Of a stretch of 64,000 bases of DNA, positions 38,701-61,250 are shown in pieces (within the stretch, counting starts at the first letter, position 1; each line of letters opens with the position of its first letter). This DNA is from Lithospermum erythrorhizon (lineage: Eukaryota; Streptophyta; Magnoliopsida; Boraginales; Boraginaceae). A program made the position numbers and the translations under genes. The notes under the pieces are model-generated. The model made no database searches, had not been told where the DNA came from, and worked only from the letters and a program-made list of their open reading frames with translations. The DNA is taken from NCBI GenBank assembly GCA_019722365.1, contig JADFUC010000124.1:34807-98806 (forward strand), read 5' to 3'.

Positions 38701-39364
38701 TCGAGTCATCTTTGCGATCCGCCTTAATCTTATTTTCTTCATAAGCCGGTGTAAGTATAATGTGAACCCCATTAATTTCAGCCGGATTGTGATTTAACAT
38801 ACTACATACAATAAAATATATTCATATTAGTTATATAAAACTAGTAGTTCTTTGGTAATTATCATATGCAATAGTTCAAGGATATTGTCAATTAACTGAT
38901 TAACTATTGAAAAAAACAACCATTAAATTGACAATTAAAATATAGTTCATCACCATAGAAAATAGGACAATCTTCAAACAAGAAACAAAAAAAGACAATA
39001 ATACGTCATTCTGACAAACTTATCAAAACTTATTCAAATAAGAAAATGGGCATTCGAGCTTATTATTCCACCTAAATTTTTTAGAAGAATATTAGTCTTT
39101 CCTCACTTTCAATCATAAGTAATCAAGCTCAAAGGCGTATTTCTTTAAAGGCTTATCATGATATCATCCATTCAATTTCCCTCCTCAAACTTTACTCCTC
39201 ACAGAAAAAATTGCACAGCTGCACTTAATATAAGAGATCTCAAGGAGAATGGTGCATGTCATCAGACTTCACTTGACATTCTTTGATAGTGGGTATCTCG
39301 AGTTAATGAGGTTTAGTAAAGCTATTGACTGCTGATAGCTGATTATCAAGTTCATCTGTTGTTT

Positions 39365-39640
39365 CTGTGGCTAAAATGATTTTATTTCTTTGTCTTTAGC
39401 GCTTAGCATTGGTTGTGCTTTCATCTTGGTATTGTAGATATGGCCCGTCGTCAAGTTGGGACTGTGATGTACTAGCAGATGATTGACACCTGTACGTTTA
39501 TCGGAAAGCCACCAGCCAGATGGACCCCAAGCATATTTTCCAGTAGCTCCAATCCCATCGAAAAGTGATTGCATCTCCTCATGATATTGTAAGGGATGCT
39601 TACGAAATTGTTTAGCTTCTGAATGTATCTGTAATTTGGG
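39365..39640 (-). pseudogene. Myb/SANT-like ORF1 remnant of the PIF/Harbinger element
   Basis: The minus frame reads AKQFRKHPLQYHEEMQSLF followed by DGIGATGK. This fits the C-terminal part of the Myb/SANT-like DNA-binding protein that accompanies PIF/Harbinger transposases (usual pattern: A..FR...F.YY....LFG.D.ATG). It lies on the same strand about 1 kb from the transposase remnant, as expected for a two-gene element. The assignment rests on this short stretch and the context. Confidence 0.5.
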
Positions 39641-39799
39641 AACTAATTTTTAATATATGTTTGAAACTAATAGTTAAAAAAAGTCGCTTGAACCTTTATA
39701 TGCTCTTCCCATTTATACGTGTTAATTTATAATATATTGTAATTGGATCGTAATGCGTATTACCCGTTTTTCCAACTAATCTCATCCAAGCAACATATT

Positions 39800-42700
39800 T
39801 TTTTTTGAGGTAGTCCCATTGATTCTTTAATTGTTTCTGGGGAAATCTAAATTACTCTCTTTCAAACCCTACCTAACATTCTCCCAAGAATCTTTTTTCA
39901 AACTCGATCCTATCACCGCGACTTTCAACGACTTCCTTTTAGCCATAAATCTAGAAATAACTTTAAAGCTCTGCGGTTTTCCAATCAGTTTCCACGTTTA
40001 CTTGTCATGCCTCTGAATCTTTAAGCCTATCTAATATTAGAAATATTTATAGTCCTATTTTTAAAATATGCCGCAGTTGCGCCGCGTCGTTTTATACCAA
40101 GTTCAATAAAGCAGTCAATTTTTCTCTGTGTGAAGAATGAACAAAAACTGAACAATGAAAGTGAAAAGTTGAGGTTTTGACACCAGTGACCATCAACATC
40201 TACTGAGCAATCAGGCTTAGCAGTGAGTGGACTGAGATCATACTCCCTCCATCCGTGGGAGAAACAAAACAAGGGAGTAACTATTCTGATAACTGTAATG
40301 CCTTGCCAAAGTCTCGCCGATTAAAAGCGACTAACGATTTATTTATCTAATTTACTTAAATTAGAAGTCACTTAATATAACCACAACATATAAGACACCA
40401 AATCGAACTAAGCCTACAACTGGAAATACAAATTGATTAAAAGTTTGAAGAGAAAGCCAACAACTGGAAATACATATCCGACGGCGGAGGGCACAACCAA
40501 CAATCCAACATTTATGCTCACTACGAGATACATGCAAGGCATTGTGGTATGAAAACTTATCCTGCATCGTCGGTCACTACTAGATAGTCAGTAGTTTTGA
40601 AAACAAAAAAAGCAAACTATGAAAATAATACTAAATTTAACGAACAAACCTGATACGCTCACAATCAGCTATCTGATTACACAATGTTAATAACAATGAG
40701 TAGCCATCCAAAAAACATCTTTAGAAAAAAGCCAGCCACTTGGTTCTATAGTTACTTGAGGATAGCAAATCAGGTATTAACAATACAATCCTGATACATT
40801 GAATACAATACAAAGAATTAAATTGAAAATACAAAGAATTAACAAAACAACGACAAAATAATTGACTCTTGGTATTAACAATACAATTCATTGAATAAAA
40901 TACAAAGAATTTAAAAAATAATACATCCGAGTATTATAAATTGAATAGAAAGGGATAAAATTATTAGCATGATAAATTGGAGAAAGAAGAATGTGTAAGG
41001 TGAAGAAAGGAGAAGAGGTTGTTTCTTTTAGGGTTAGAAGGTGGGTAGAGGTGAATTGTAGGATTATTTGATTAAGGAGGTAAAAATAAGTTAGGAATTT
41101 AGCAATTTTTTTTGTTAAGGATTTTGATAAGTATAATTTATTAAGCATTTAAAATAATTCATTAACAAACAAGCAATAAATTAAAGTATTGGAATTAATT
41201 AAGTTTAAGTCTTGTGGAGTTTAACAAATCATGCAAATCTTCAACTTAGTCTTCTCTAATTTCTTATTTTAGTATACCAATAAAAAAAAAATCCAACATC
41301 TCAAACCATTGGAGGGGGTGTTGAAAAAAAATAGTTGATCTTTATTAAATGGGAGGAAAATATTAGCAATGTTGAATTCTTTGAAATAGGTCATGAAGTC
41401 ATATATGCTACGGGGCCGCGTCGGGCGTGTCTCACACACCCCGACCGGGTGCTTGAGCCTCGGGAAGCTGAGAGATGAGGAGATAAGGGCCTTGCGTGTT
41501 CAATTTCTATTGGTCCTTTGGATTTTCAAATTTTCTATCCTATTCCAATTATTTGATAATAATTTTTTTTATACCAAAATTCATCATTTTTCCCCTCTAT
41601 AAATAGAAACTTAGTTCATTTGATTTGGATATCAAAATTATTTGGTTCATTTTTTATACCACAATTTATTTAAGTGTTAATTATTCTTATTTAATTATAA
41701 ATGATAATTATTATAATTTTTTAATCATAAAAATCAAAAATAAAAGTAAATAAGAATATAGGATAAAAGTGGTGGGGTAGGTGTTGAATTTTATTAAACA
41801 AAACCATTGTAGAATGTAAAAGTTGAATGATTGTTGAATTATTATGTGAAAGAGAGAAAAAATGAAGTGGAATGTTGGGAATTGAAAAAGAAGGTGTTGA
41901 AAAAAATCGTACATAGTACATGCAAGCAAATCTATTTGAAAAAATCATTGAGATTCGCTACTACCTTAGAACAAGTAGTAGCTCGATCACAAAAGGCAGA
42001 ATCCGGTATTACATTGAGAGGGATTGCACTACTCCCGTTTTAACTTTTGGCCCAAATAGCAAGATTATTGGCACTCTTATTATAATTTCTACGAATCTTT
42101 GTCATGTGAATATTGTTCCTAGTGCTACAAATAATCTTGGCCTTGTCAATAAGTGAATTGTTAGATTCGATTATCCTCACTTTTAAGACAATTGTACATT
42201 GGCAGAAATTGACACTCTTACTCCTTTATGATCCAACTTTTGAAGCCACAGGATATAATATCTAATTCTCACAATGGATGTGATATTCCAAGGTATGCGC
42301 ATACCCTATTCAGACCGGACAATGGAGGAAAATATACTCTACTAAACTGTCCACAGAAGAAACTCTATCTCACATTCTTTATGCATGAAATGAAGCCTAG
42401 TTTTAATAGGAAATACATTGAATATAAGTCTCCATATGAGATGCTTATGTGTGCGCTTTTGTCTATTCGGCTACAAGCATTTGTGTTTTCTTGCATCAAC
42501 ATAAACATCCTTGACCCTTTCACTAATACCCAATCACCAAACTGCCTCTCTTCTCTGACAAATTTCATACCGTTTGAGCTGCACTGACCTTCTAAATTTG
42601 CCTTTCTCCGTTTTTGTCCACCGAAGCGGGCCCAAGTTCCGTTTATTTGCTCGCGTTGGAAAATGGGAAATATTATCGAAATTAATTTAAAATATTAATG

Positions 42701-43095
42701 GTTTGAAATTACTCATTTAGATTGGCGAAATTATTGTGGGGTAAATTTGAAATATTCGTGATAGTTCGGTTGTAGACGAAATTCATCCTTACTTTTAGTC
42801 CCAAGTTGTTATATCCACCATAGAATAGTGTTTTTTAGGAGTGGAAGTACTATAATGTTCACTAATTGAGTAACTTTCAATTAGGGCAAAATAGTCATTT
42901 GACACCTTTAATTGCAACTGATATAGTGCAGTCTTCTAAAAAAAATTGATAGTTAAAATTATAATAATTTCGGCTCATTCTTAAAATGAACCTCTGAGGT
43001 GGGGTAGTTGTGAACATGGTATTGAGATTAAATGAATTTCGATTCCTCATAAGCCTTTATTGATCGAAGTGCGTCGCGCGGGGGATGCACTAAAA
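39800..43095. other. Intergenic DNA upstream of the AlaRS gene
   Basis: Mostly AT-rich, with nothing clearly coding except a possible copia fragment listed separately. A short CTCCCTCCATCC...GGGAGTA pair sits at about 40,240-40,280, perhaps a deleted Stowaway. A GC-rich inverted repeat lies at 41,420-41,446 (GTCGGGCGTGT and ACACACCCCGAC). Confidence 0.4.
42228..42590 (+). pseudogene. Possible Ty1/copia integrase fragment
   Basis: An open frame contains FRPDNGGKYT and later YKSPYEMLM. These resemble the integrase DNG.E motif and the KTPYE.L motif of copia elements, in the right order but too close together. The rest does not align by eye. No LTRs were found. Possible, not secure. Confidence 0.35.
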
Positions 43096-52043
<8,948 letters not shown>

Positions 52044-52101
52044 ATGGTACAAATCTTAAGCCTACACCCTATCAATTTGCACTAGGGGAGAATTAATAGG
52101 A

Positions 52102-52107
52102 AATAAA
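52102..52107 (+). terminator. Candidate polyadenylation signal of the AlaRS gene
   Basis: AATAAA about 60 bases beyond the TGA stop. Only a candidate, since plant signals are variable. Confidence 0.35.
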
Positions 52108-53270
52108 CACTAATGAAGCCTTGCAATTGCTTAAATATGTATAGGTTGCATTGAAATTTATATGAACAAGTGCATGCATAAAATGTAAATCATAAACAAG
52201 TCGACATATGATATTGTCAGGTTATGTTGTCATGAAATATTACTTCATCCCAATTTGTATGTAAGTGTTGATCAATTAGGAGTAGTTTAAAACTGTTATT
52301 TCTATTTTTATTCTCCACCCTAAATCTATCTTAACATCATTTTTCATATACTTCAAAGAGAAAGCTCAAGAAATCTTTATTGCATGTTTAGTTGTTTACA
52401 CATATGTTATGTTTTAACATCAATCTCATAATGAGAGTCAAATTTGAGCCCAACACATCAAATTTAATATAGAGAAATATATTATTCACAATTCTTGTTA
52501 TCTTTATGGTATCGAGAGCCCAAGTTCTATATTTTTCCTATGGCCGCCTCTCAATGGTTCTATCAAATCAACAAATAATGAGCCCGACTCAGAAGCTAAT
52601 TCAAGTGACCTTATGATCACCCACTCAAACATAATTATCCACTCAAGTGATGAACAACTTACTGTTGCCCTCACTTCCAATCGACTCAGAATCAATAACG
52701 AAGCCAAGGGAGTTCGTCCATCAGAAAGGCCTTGGTGTGACCATTGTCGGAGAGACAACACCGGCAACCAAGAGGCAATGCAGTAACACAAACCAGGAAT
52801 AGCTCAAACATTCAGCAAGGAACAGCTGGAGCCTTCACTATCGACCCCAAACCCCAGAGATCCCAATCGAGTGAATCAAGAAAAATATGAAGAGCACAAT
52901 TGGAATAGTAGTGAAATCCCAACTCCCCACAACCCCAAGTTTGATCAACTTTGGAATGGAGGGATTACTGGTGAAAATAATCACACCAACCCAAATAAAA
53001 AAAATCTTATTGTGATAGAATAAACAATCAGGAAGAATTTGTATGGGTTGCTAATGGGGCTCCGGTTTTAATGGGAAGCGTACTTGCTCTGGCATACCAA
53101 ATATGTGTTTTTTAGCCAAATGATAATTTTGCCCTTAATGAAACTTCCTAACTAGTACTCTTGAAAATAGAGGGGGGGTTAAAATAATCATTTCATCCCA
53201 AAATCCAACCTTTGTTTGGGTGTGTGTATAACGGCCAGGGGAGTTTTAATTAAGGGAGGGGTGAGAAATT

Positions 53271-53735
53271 ATGTCTCTTCAGAAAATCGATTTTAAAAAT
53301 GTTCTTTATATTCCTCATTTGGCCTGTAATTTAGTGTCCATTAGTAAACTTACCCATGATAATAATTGCATAGCTCAATTTTCTCCCGATTCTTGTATCT
53401 TTCAAGATCGAACGTCGAGCTTGACGATTGGCAATTCAAGATTAAGTAGCTGGCTTTTTACTATTTTGCAAATGAACATTTACGTTTTAAGTCAAATGCT
53501 TGGAACCTCGATGCATCTTTGACTTTTAAATTATTTTAATTACATTTTGGATTCTGATGACATTATGTTATGGCATTATCGACTTGGTCATCCAAATTTT
53601 AATTATTTACAGAAATTATTGCCTAAGTTAAATGTTCAAAATAACATGCACTTACAATGTGATGTGTGTCAATTTGCCCGAAGCATGCTACATTACACTT
53701 TACCGCTGAGGTTATACCCCTTGGCCCGTTTTTAA
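53271..53735 (+). pseudogene. Copia integrase N-terminal region (within the decayed element)
   Basis: Two open stretches, 53,271-53,522 and 53,547-53,735, hold the gag-pre-integrase segment and the H-H-C-C zinc-binding pattern (LWHYRLGHPN, then C..C in CDVCQFA). A stop at 53,521 and loss of frame after 53,735 separate them from the catalytic part. Confidence 0.75.
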
Positions 53736-54929
53736 TGATGTGTGGGGTCCCTCTAAAGTAACTACATCAAATGGCCATAAGTGGTTCATCACATTTATTG
53801 ATGATATGCTTTCGTCGACTTAGGTTTCATCACTCCTTAAACCCCACAAAAGTCAGAAGTAATTTAGAAGAGTAATTGAGATTTTGTAACAGTAGATTCA
53901 AGAAATCGGTTTAGAAACTTCTCTATAAAAATCCATCAAATGCCGGAACCAGGGATGGGAATATTTTAACTACTGCATTAACAATTTTTTTTAGATGTAT
54001 ATCATAATTCACGAGCTCGTGTGTGTATATACACTGACAAAATGGGGTTCTTGAATAAGAACCGTCATTTGTGGAGATGCCATTTTTAACTTGTTGCATA
54101 CCTAATTAATCGACTTCCAATCGAGACTGCAGTTTTCAAACACCCTATTCTCTGCTTGGAAACAAATATCCCTATCTTTTATTCAAAAGGAATCTTCAGC
54201 CCCCAAAAACTTTTTATACAATGTACTCACTTTTGTCATAGAAAAAATCGGGAAACTCAAATTTGATTCTAGATCAATCAAAACTATTTTTCTTGGATAT
54301 TCTGCTATACAAAAAGGATATCGGTGTTTTTGCCCGAAAACAAAAAAGATTTTCATCTCCTGGGATGTCACTTTTTTTGAAACAAAACCTTATTTCTTAC
54401 TTGATGTTTCGCTTGAGGGAGACTAATACTCTGATGAGACGGAAAAATTCATTCATAGGGATTAGATGTCTGATCAATTCCCTTTATACATCAAATCTTT
54501 GAAAATGATCCCAAGTCCAATGATGTTACATTTACTATTGTTTCCGAAACTAATGATGATGTTACAGTTCCTATTGTTCCCCAAACTAATGATGTTATTG
54601 TGTGAAAAAAGAGTTCAGCTCGATCAACTTTGAACCTTTTGTCTATACTAGGCAACCAAAATTAAATGAAATCATGAATCACCAACACAAGCCGGAGTCA
54701 AGGCCGGTGAGTAGGAATCCCTCACAGGAACATAATCAGATTTAAGCAGCAGTTTAAATACTACTTTTAATCTTGATGTTCCCATTACTGTAAGAAAATG
54801 GAACATAATTAAATATCCCATGGATAGGTTTGTATCTTATACTAATCTATCGTCTTCTTTTCAAGCATTTACTACTAGCTTGTCTAATATTGTTACTCCT
54901 AGGGATATTCGGGAGGCCCTAAATATTTC

Positions 54930-55680
54930 AAAATAGAGAAAAGCTGTTCTTGAAGAGATGACAACATTACAAAAAAATCAGACTTGGACTCTGGTCAGCC
55001 TACCACCAGGTAAATGAACTGTAGGTTGCAAGTGGGTCTTCACAATTAAATATAATGAGAAAGGAAAAATTGAGAGGTACAAAGCTAGATTGGTTGCAAA
55101 AGGATTCACTCATACATATAGAATCGATTTTAGTGAAACCTTTTCTCCAGTTGCTAAATTTAAATACCATTAAAGTTCTACTGTCCCTAGTAGCAAAATT
55201 AGATTGGGAATCCACCAACTTGACATAAAGAATGCATTTCTAAATGGTGAGTTGGAAGAAGAAGTCTACATGACTCAGCCTCTTGGGTTTGACCAAGGAA
55301 ACAATACATTTGTAAACTTCAAAAATCCTTATATGGTCTGAAACAATCACCCAAAGCATGGTTCAACAAGTTTTCAAAAGAGGTAAAAAAACAATTGGTT
55401 CAAACAATGCCAAACAGACCACACCATGTTCATCAAACACAGGTAATGGTAAATTAATAATTTTAATTGTATATGTTGATGATATTATTATTACAGGTGA
55501 TGATATAGCTGAAATCAAAAACATGAAACTACTTCTAGCAAAAGAATTCGAAGTCAAAGATTTGTGGATGTTAAAATACTTTCTAGGAATGGAGATTGCG
55601 CGGAGTAAGCAAGGGATATCGGTGTCAGAGGAAGTATACATTAGATCTACTAAAAGAAACAGGAATGTTAGAATGTAACT
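54930..55680 (+). pseudogene. Copia reverse transcriptase region (within the decayed element)
   Basis: Recognisable as copia RT from AVLEEMTTLQKNQTW through [12 protein letters not shown] to LIVYVDDIIITGDD, whose Y-V-D-D box carries the catalytic aspartates, and on to LKYFLGMEIARSKQGISVS. Interrupted by stops (for example after LPPGK) and at least one frameshift. Confidence 0.85.
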
Positions 55681-57470
55681 AAGCGGTACTCCGGTTAGAC
55701 TTCGGAAACAAAATGAGAATGTTTCAAGGGAGCCGATGCGGGCAGAACAATGTATCCATGATTTAGTTGGAAAATTGATATATGTTTCGCCGCGCTTGAA
55801 ACTAGACATTGCATTTCTGATTAGGCTTGTGAGCCGGTATATGCATAGTCCGTATCGAGGACATCTCGGCGCGCAGTGTATATGATTCTAAGATATTTGA
55901 AACAAGCACCGGGTAAGGGATTACTATTCAAAAATCACCCGAGCCGAGCGATAACCACTTGATTCTGAATCACAGTTAGGTGAGTGATCGATGATCGGAA
56001 GTCAACATCAGGTTATTGCACTCAAGTATGGAGAAACTTAGTCACATGGAGGAGCAAGAAACAAAACGTTGTAGCCGAGAAGCAATCTTTGGCAATCTCT
56101 GAGGAAATGTGGCTCATGGAATATGTGAAGTAATTTGGATAAAAAGACTATTTGAAGAAATTAACATGCAGTTCGATGGACCAATCCAACTCCACTGTGA
56201 TAATCAGTCAACAATTAGATAGCTCATAATCCAGTACAACACGACCAGACCAAACATGTAGAGGTTGACAGACACTTCATCAAAGAAAAATCGAGGGGAA
56301 AATCATCACCGTCAATTATGTGCCTACTGGACAGCAAGTAACAGATATTCTTACCAAGGGATTGTCAGAGAAACAATACAACCTACTTCTAAGCAAGCTA
56401 AATATCTATTGTCCAGCTTGAGGGGGAGTTTTAGAATATAGCCATTACTTTTAGGGAATATAGCCATTATTTTATAGCTGTTGTAAAGTATATTCTTTTC
56501 TTATTCATTAGTAGTGTATAGTACCTACACTTGTATAAATTTGCAACCAACACATCAAATTTAATCAATATCTATATATCTTATAAAAGTGAAAATATGT
56601 TAAGTAATTGTTTCTTCCATATTGTCAAGACCATTTGCCTTATGAATTTACATGTTATTATTTATGAATTATTTTAATTGATTATTATTAATTATTTATT
56701 TCTATTGATTTGTATTAATTGACTCTTGTCGTCCATATGATAATACTCTCCACTAAATTCTTATAATTACATAATATTAATGCACAAATAGTTTTCAAAT
56801 TATATTAATTAAAATTATTCTTATAATATATAATTTGATACACGTTCACAATATAAAATCCTGATATGCGCATTTAAATTAAAACAATTATGAGTTTATA
56901 CGTTATAATGTTTTAAACACTATATAAGTATCTGTCTTATGCATATAAAATATGATAATAATACTAGATAATTATATCAAAATATGTGAAGTTAAATTAC
57001 ACTGTTAGAAGTAATTTCGATATTTTTATAGATATCGTTAATATATTTTGGCAAAAGAAAAATTATAACCATAAATATAATATAATAATATTCAAAATAA
57101 ATACAAAAATTGTGAAATTAATAATTATAAAAACTAATATAGATTTAAGATAAGTATTAAAATAATTTTTAGTATTTTGAATTAAGTAATTATACAAATC
57201 ATAAGTAAAGAAAGAATGCAATCAATTTCTTCTAATTTTAGTATAAATGAAAGTTTGAGTGTTAGTATTTAAAGATAATGATAGAGGCTGTATTATGACT
57301 TTAATTTAGGAGTTTATAATTTTTAGCCTGGAATAAATTATATTATTATCAAAAATGCTATCATTTTGTGTATGCTAACATCTTTAACCTATTATTATAA
57401 AAAAAAATTTATAAGATTGATGATTATTCGTATAATTATATTTTTATTATAATATTTTAAAGTAACATAA

Positions 57471-59850
57471 TAACGACGATACTGAGTGGGACCCCACGAG
57501 TTAGGAACCGTAAATGACACAGGCTGTCCGAGTAGCGGCTTGATGGATAGCGATAAAAATAGCATCATTTAATGTGATAATAAAAATAATACAACTCGTC
57601 CATCGGGTGAACTAATCGACACTATAACAAGCTGAAGAGTAATAATATAAATACAACATCAAACAATGGGTTTCTGACTCGAGACAGTAATTATTACATT
57701 CAACAAAAACTCCAAAAGAAAATAAAAAAGTATGGTATCGAGGTCTTGAGCCACCGTTGCCACAGATGCTGACTACTCGGCCAATGCATCTCGGTCGTCC
57801 ACATGACAACCTGAGCATAAGGAAATAGAGTCGGTGGCCAGAGTGAAAACAAATATCACGGAAGTTGACCCGCTTATCATACAAACAAGGATAATTCAAA
57901 GTCGCACCTATATAGAAACTATAACACCTCAAAATTTATAGTACATATCACACACTCACCACACAAGATAAATCTTTCCTTAATGGCTTTCGACTAACAC
58001 CGATAAACCCGCTGCAGCTGACAACACTGCGTTACACTTAATCCCTTGAGAGATATCTACTACATTTATTATCTTCCTTAAGTATAGCGATTTCCGACAA
58101 TACAACTCAAACATACAATAACTCAAACATATATATCAACATCTCATAACTTCGAGCATACCTATTTCGGCCACTTATCTTTAGTTCACCTTAAGTACTA
58201 CTCGATTATAGTCTTACACGCTTCTATGACGTCTAAATGTTCATTATAAGAACCTCCAAATGCATTATCATTTTCTTAATACAACCGAGCAACGTATCTC
58301 TTAAATCAAGATAACTTAAGTACGGAATTATCTCACCAAATTGTTCATTTAGTCTCTGAGACTTATTCACCTTAGATAGACTTATCAGCGTGGTTGAGTC
58401 ATAACCTATATACTAACAGCGTTTGAATCAACTTTCCATTATATATATAAAAGAAATATAAATCAAACATCATCTATAGATTAGCATGAATGTAGGTTCT
58501 AATTTTTATACCTAATGTCCTCATTCAAAGTTATCTCAACCATTAACCTTAAAGGATGTATAACGTTAATACTGCCGACCTATGATAAAAGAAAATACGA
58601 TAATATTATCGATAAACAGCGAAAGCCTAATTAAGACATAATTTCATCGAGGCAACATGTAACGACCGCCCGAGGTGGGCCCCCACTGAGTTGGGACCGG
58701 TAATCAACTTTGAATATCAGTCCGCAGCGGAATGGATAACAATAGAAAAATGACTTCATTTAACATGATAAATAAAACTATACAAGCTTTGTCCGTCAAT
58801 TGAACTAGCCAACACTACAACAAGCGAAAAACAACAAATATAAATACAACATCAAACAACGGGTTTTACAAGAACAATGATTATGTACAACAAAAACTCT
58901 ACAAGAAGATAAAATGCTTGTGGGGTCTTGGCGACCGTCGCGCGCCGGGTACCGCAATTTACTCGGAAAAAGCATCTCGGGCATCCGCAACAACCTAGGC
59001 ATAAAGCATGGCCATCGGGAATAGGAATCGAAGCTATGAAGCCAGTGAATACAAATATCCGCAGTAATCCACCACGCATACACACAAAGATAACTCAAGT
59101 TCATTGCCTATCAACAACTTCTCACACTAGTATTATATATTTTCTATGCTACTCTCAACATGATAAATCTTTTTCTTAGCAAAACTTTCCAACTAACTTG
59201 CCGATAAACCCACCTCCATCAACCCTTACCGTAGTACAACTTAATCACAGGAGTATCTAATATACAACTCTAGCAGCGACAACTGTCCTGACTCGATGTT
59301 CATAACTTGGGATACCGCGTACATAGAATCTCACACACCAAAATCTGCCCAACTCAATTATCGTAGTTCACCTTAAAGTGTTACTCCAAATCATAGTCAC
59401 ACACCTATACGTTATCGGAATGTTTATAATAGGAATCTCCAAATCGTTTCATTATCTTAATACAACTAAGCAACATATGTCTTAAATCAAGATAACTGGC
59501 ATTAATTATTTCCCCAAATTCCTCATTTAGTATATTGAACTTATTCACCTTAATGGTATCAACGTCTTAATGAGATCACAACTTATAGACCAACACACCC
59601 GAATCTAATTTTCCACCATATATAAAATAACATCAACATCATCTATAGATTAGCATAAACTTCGGTTTATAATGTTCTTGTACCTACTGTTCTCATTCAA
59701 ATATTATCTCAACCATCAATCAACTCAACTTTTAACCTTAAAGAATGTACCATGATGAATACCAACCTAGGATCCACAAGGAAATGCGATAATATGAACC
59801 ATAATCAACCCCAATCTTAATTAGAGCATCAATTAGTCAAGCGACCTCGC
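57471..59850. repeat. Diverged direct repeat, period about 1,189 bp, LTR-like
   Basis: The block starting TAACGAC...GGGACC at 57,471 returns at 58,660. Shared landmarks in both copies include AAATACAACATCAAACAA, AACAAAAACTC and the later AGATAAATCTTT-type and CATCATCTATAGATTAGCAT blocks. The second copy begins TGTAACGACCGCCC at 58,658, the typical opening of many plant gypsy-type LTRs. The copies may be tandem LTR-derived units. No internal retroelement protein is seen between or beside them. Confidence 0.7.
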
Positions 59851-61250
59851 GTAATCAATGCTGATATCCATAAGCGATAAATGAGTCATAAAACATATAA
59901 ATGAATCATAAAACATATCCTGACACCAAAAGTCTAAACAACATATAATACAACCAAATAGACTCGACCTGGCGGCCCACGACAACATGACTACCCAAGC
60001 TATACAACCAACCCACTCAATCGACTCAACAACTCAAACGACTCCGTCAGCCCTTGTCAATGAAGTATCAGCTTCAAGCAACTCAACGTAAATGCTTGGC
60101 TTCAACCATCGTATCAGCTCAACAACTCAACAACCCTACGCTCAATATAAAAGTCAGTTCTACAACTAATCTGGGTTAAAGTAACAAGCCCCTGCGAGGG
60201 AGAAACTTATGCCCGTCGACGCGCAAAGCTATCACGAATTGTAACGAGTCTGACCGTCGCGAATCGTTACTAAATGCGAGGGGCAACTCACCAAATGGTA
60301 CTAGGAGCGAAGCAAGACTACGGAACAAAATCAGCTCAGCAGTGACATCAGCTCAACCGACAACATCCCAGCTCATATACAACTCTTCCTAATGCGACTC
60401 GAAACACCCACAAGCATCTCTCGACTCGTAGGACCACCTTGAGCTTGACATAGGAAGCCTGCTTTCATCAAAACACCAAAATCATGTATTCTGAGGCAAA
60501 TACAACCCCAAGCCAAGGCACACAATCAACAATATATATAACCAACACATCTACGCATTATCTCATATAGTGGAATAATAGTGAACATATCCTCAAGCCA
60601 ACCAACCAGTACAACAACATATACATATACATGCGATAAGTAAGACTCCCGTGAGATTCGTACTCGCGCCAGTAGCTAAATAAAACTCGGCCTTGATAGC
60701 GGCAATGGACGCTTTTACCCATGATCAACGCCTAAAATTCAAAATTATAATTACTACTTATAATATGACATCTAGGTATAATCATTTTAATATCCATAAC
60801 CAATAAATAGGTCATAAAACAAATCATACAACAACACAACAAGAAATTTAAATAACATGTCAAAGATATATTACAAAGTCTCGATAATTTTAAATCACCC
60901 GGGCAAAAATCACCGGAGACTCAGCAATGGCTATAACTGCAATCATTGAGCCATCATAAATGTCTCCTGACTATACCAACCTCACAATGCGCGTATGCTC
61001 AATCCGATACACTGCGGGAATGGACCAATCATTAATACTTTTAAGCCTCTTATGCAGTATAAGGCCAACCGCACTATCTCTTAGTAGTATAAGGCCCACG
61101 CCCGACAATGCGACAAAGTGATCATAAAGACTCATACATTTCTTATACCGTAGTATAAAGGCCAAACCCCGCGCTTATACCGTAGTATGAGCCACACACC
61201 GATAATACACCTGACAAAGCGATCATAAAGAGTCATACCGCTCTTATACG
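59850..61250. other. Repeat-rich, LTR-like DNA without genes
   Basis: Nothing coding is recognised. The stretch from about 60,185 to 60,330 is relatively GC-rich and looks like retroelement leader or LTR sequence. The CATAAAAC(A)AAT region near 59,890-59,930 is echoed near 60,815-60,835. At 61,050-61,245, GACAAAG(T/C)GATCATAAAGA(C/G)TCATAC occurs twice, 101 bp apart, with several TATACCGTAGTATA-type words between. Confidence 0.45.

Larger units (their letters stand above)
52440..56590 (+). mobile_element. Decayed Ty1/copia retrotransposon
   Basis: A primer-binding-site-like TGGTATCGAGAGCCC lies at 52,508. Domains follow in copia order: a gag piece with WCDHCRRD (about 52,735), the pre-integrase segment NVLYIPHLACNLVSISKL (53,298), the integrase zinc region LWHYRLGHPNF...CDVCQFARS (53,570-53,690), and VWGPSKVTTSNGHKWFITF (about 53,740). 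Reverse transcriptase then gives [20 protein letters not shown] and [11 protein letters not shown] (about 55,030-55,120) and VDDIIITGDD (about 55,475), and RNase H DILTKGLSEKQYN follows (about 56,345). A purine tract GAGGGGGAG follows at 56,421. CAACACATCAAATTTAAT is shared by both flanks (about 52,452 and 56,548), the likely LTR relic. Many stops and frameshifts make it inactive. Confidence 0.85.
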
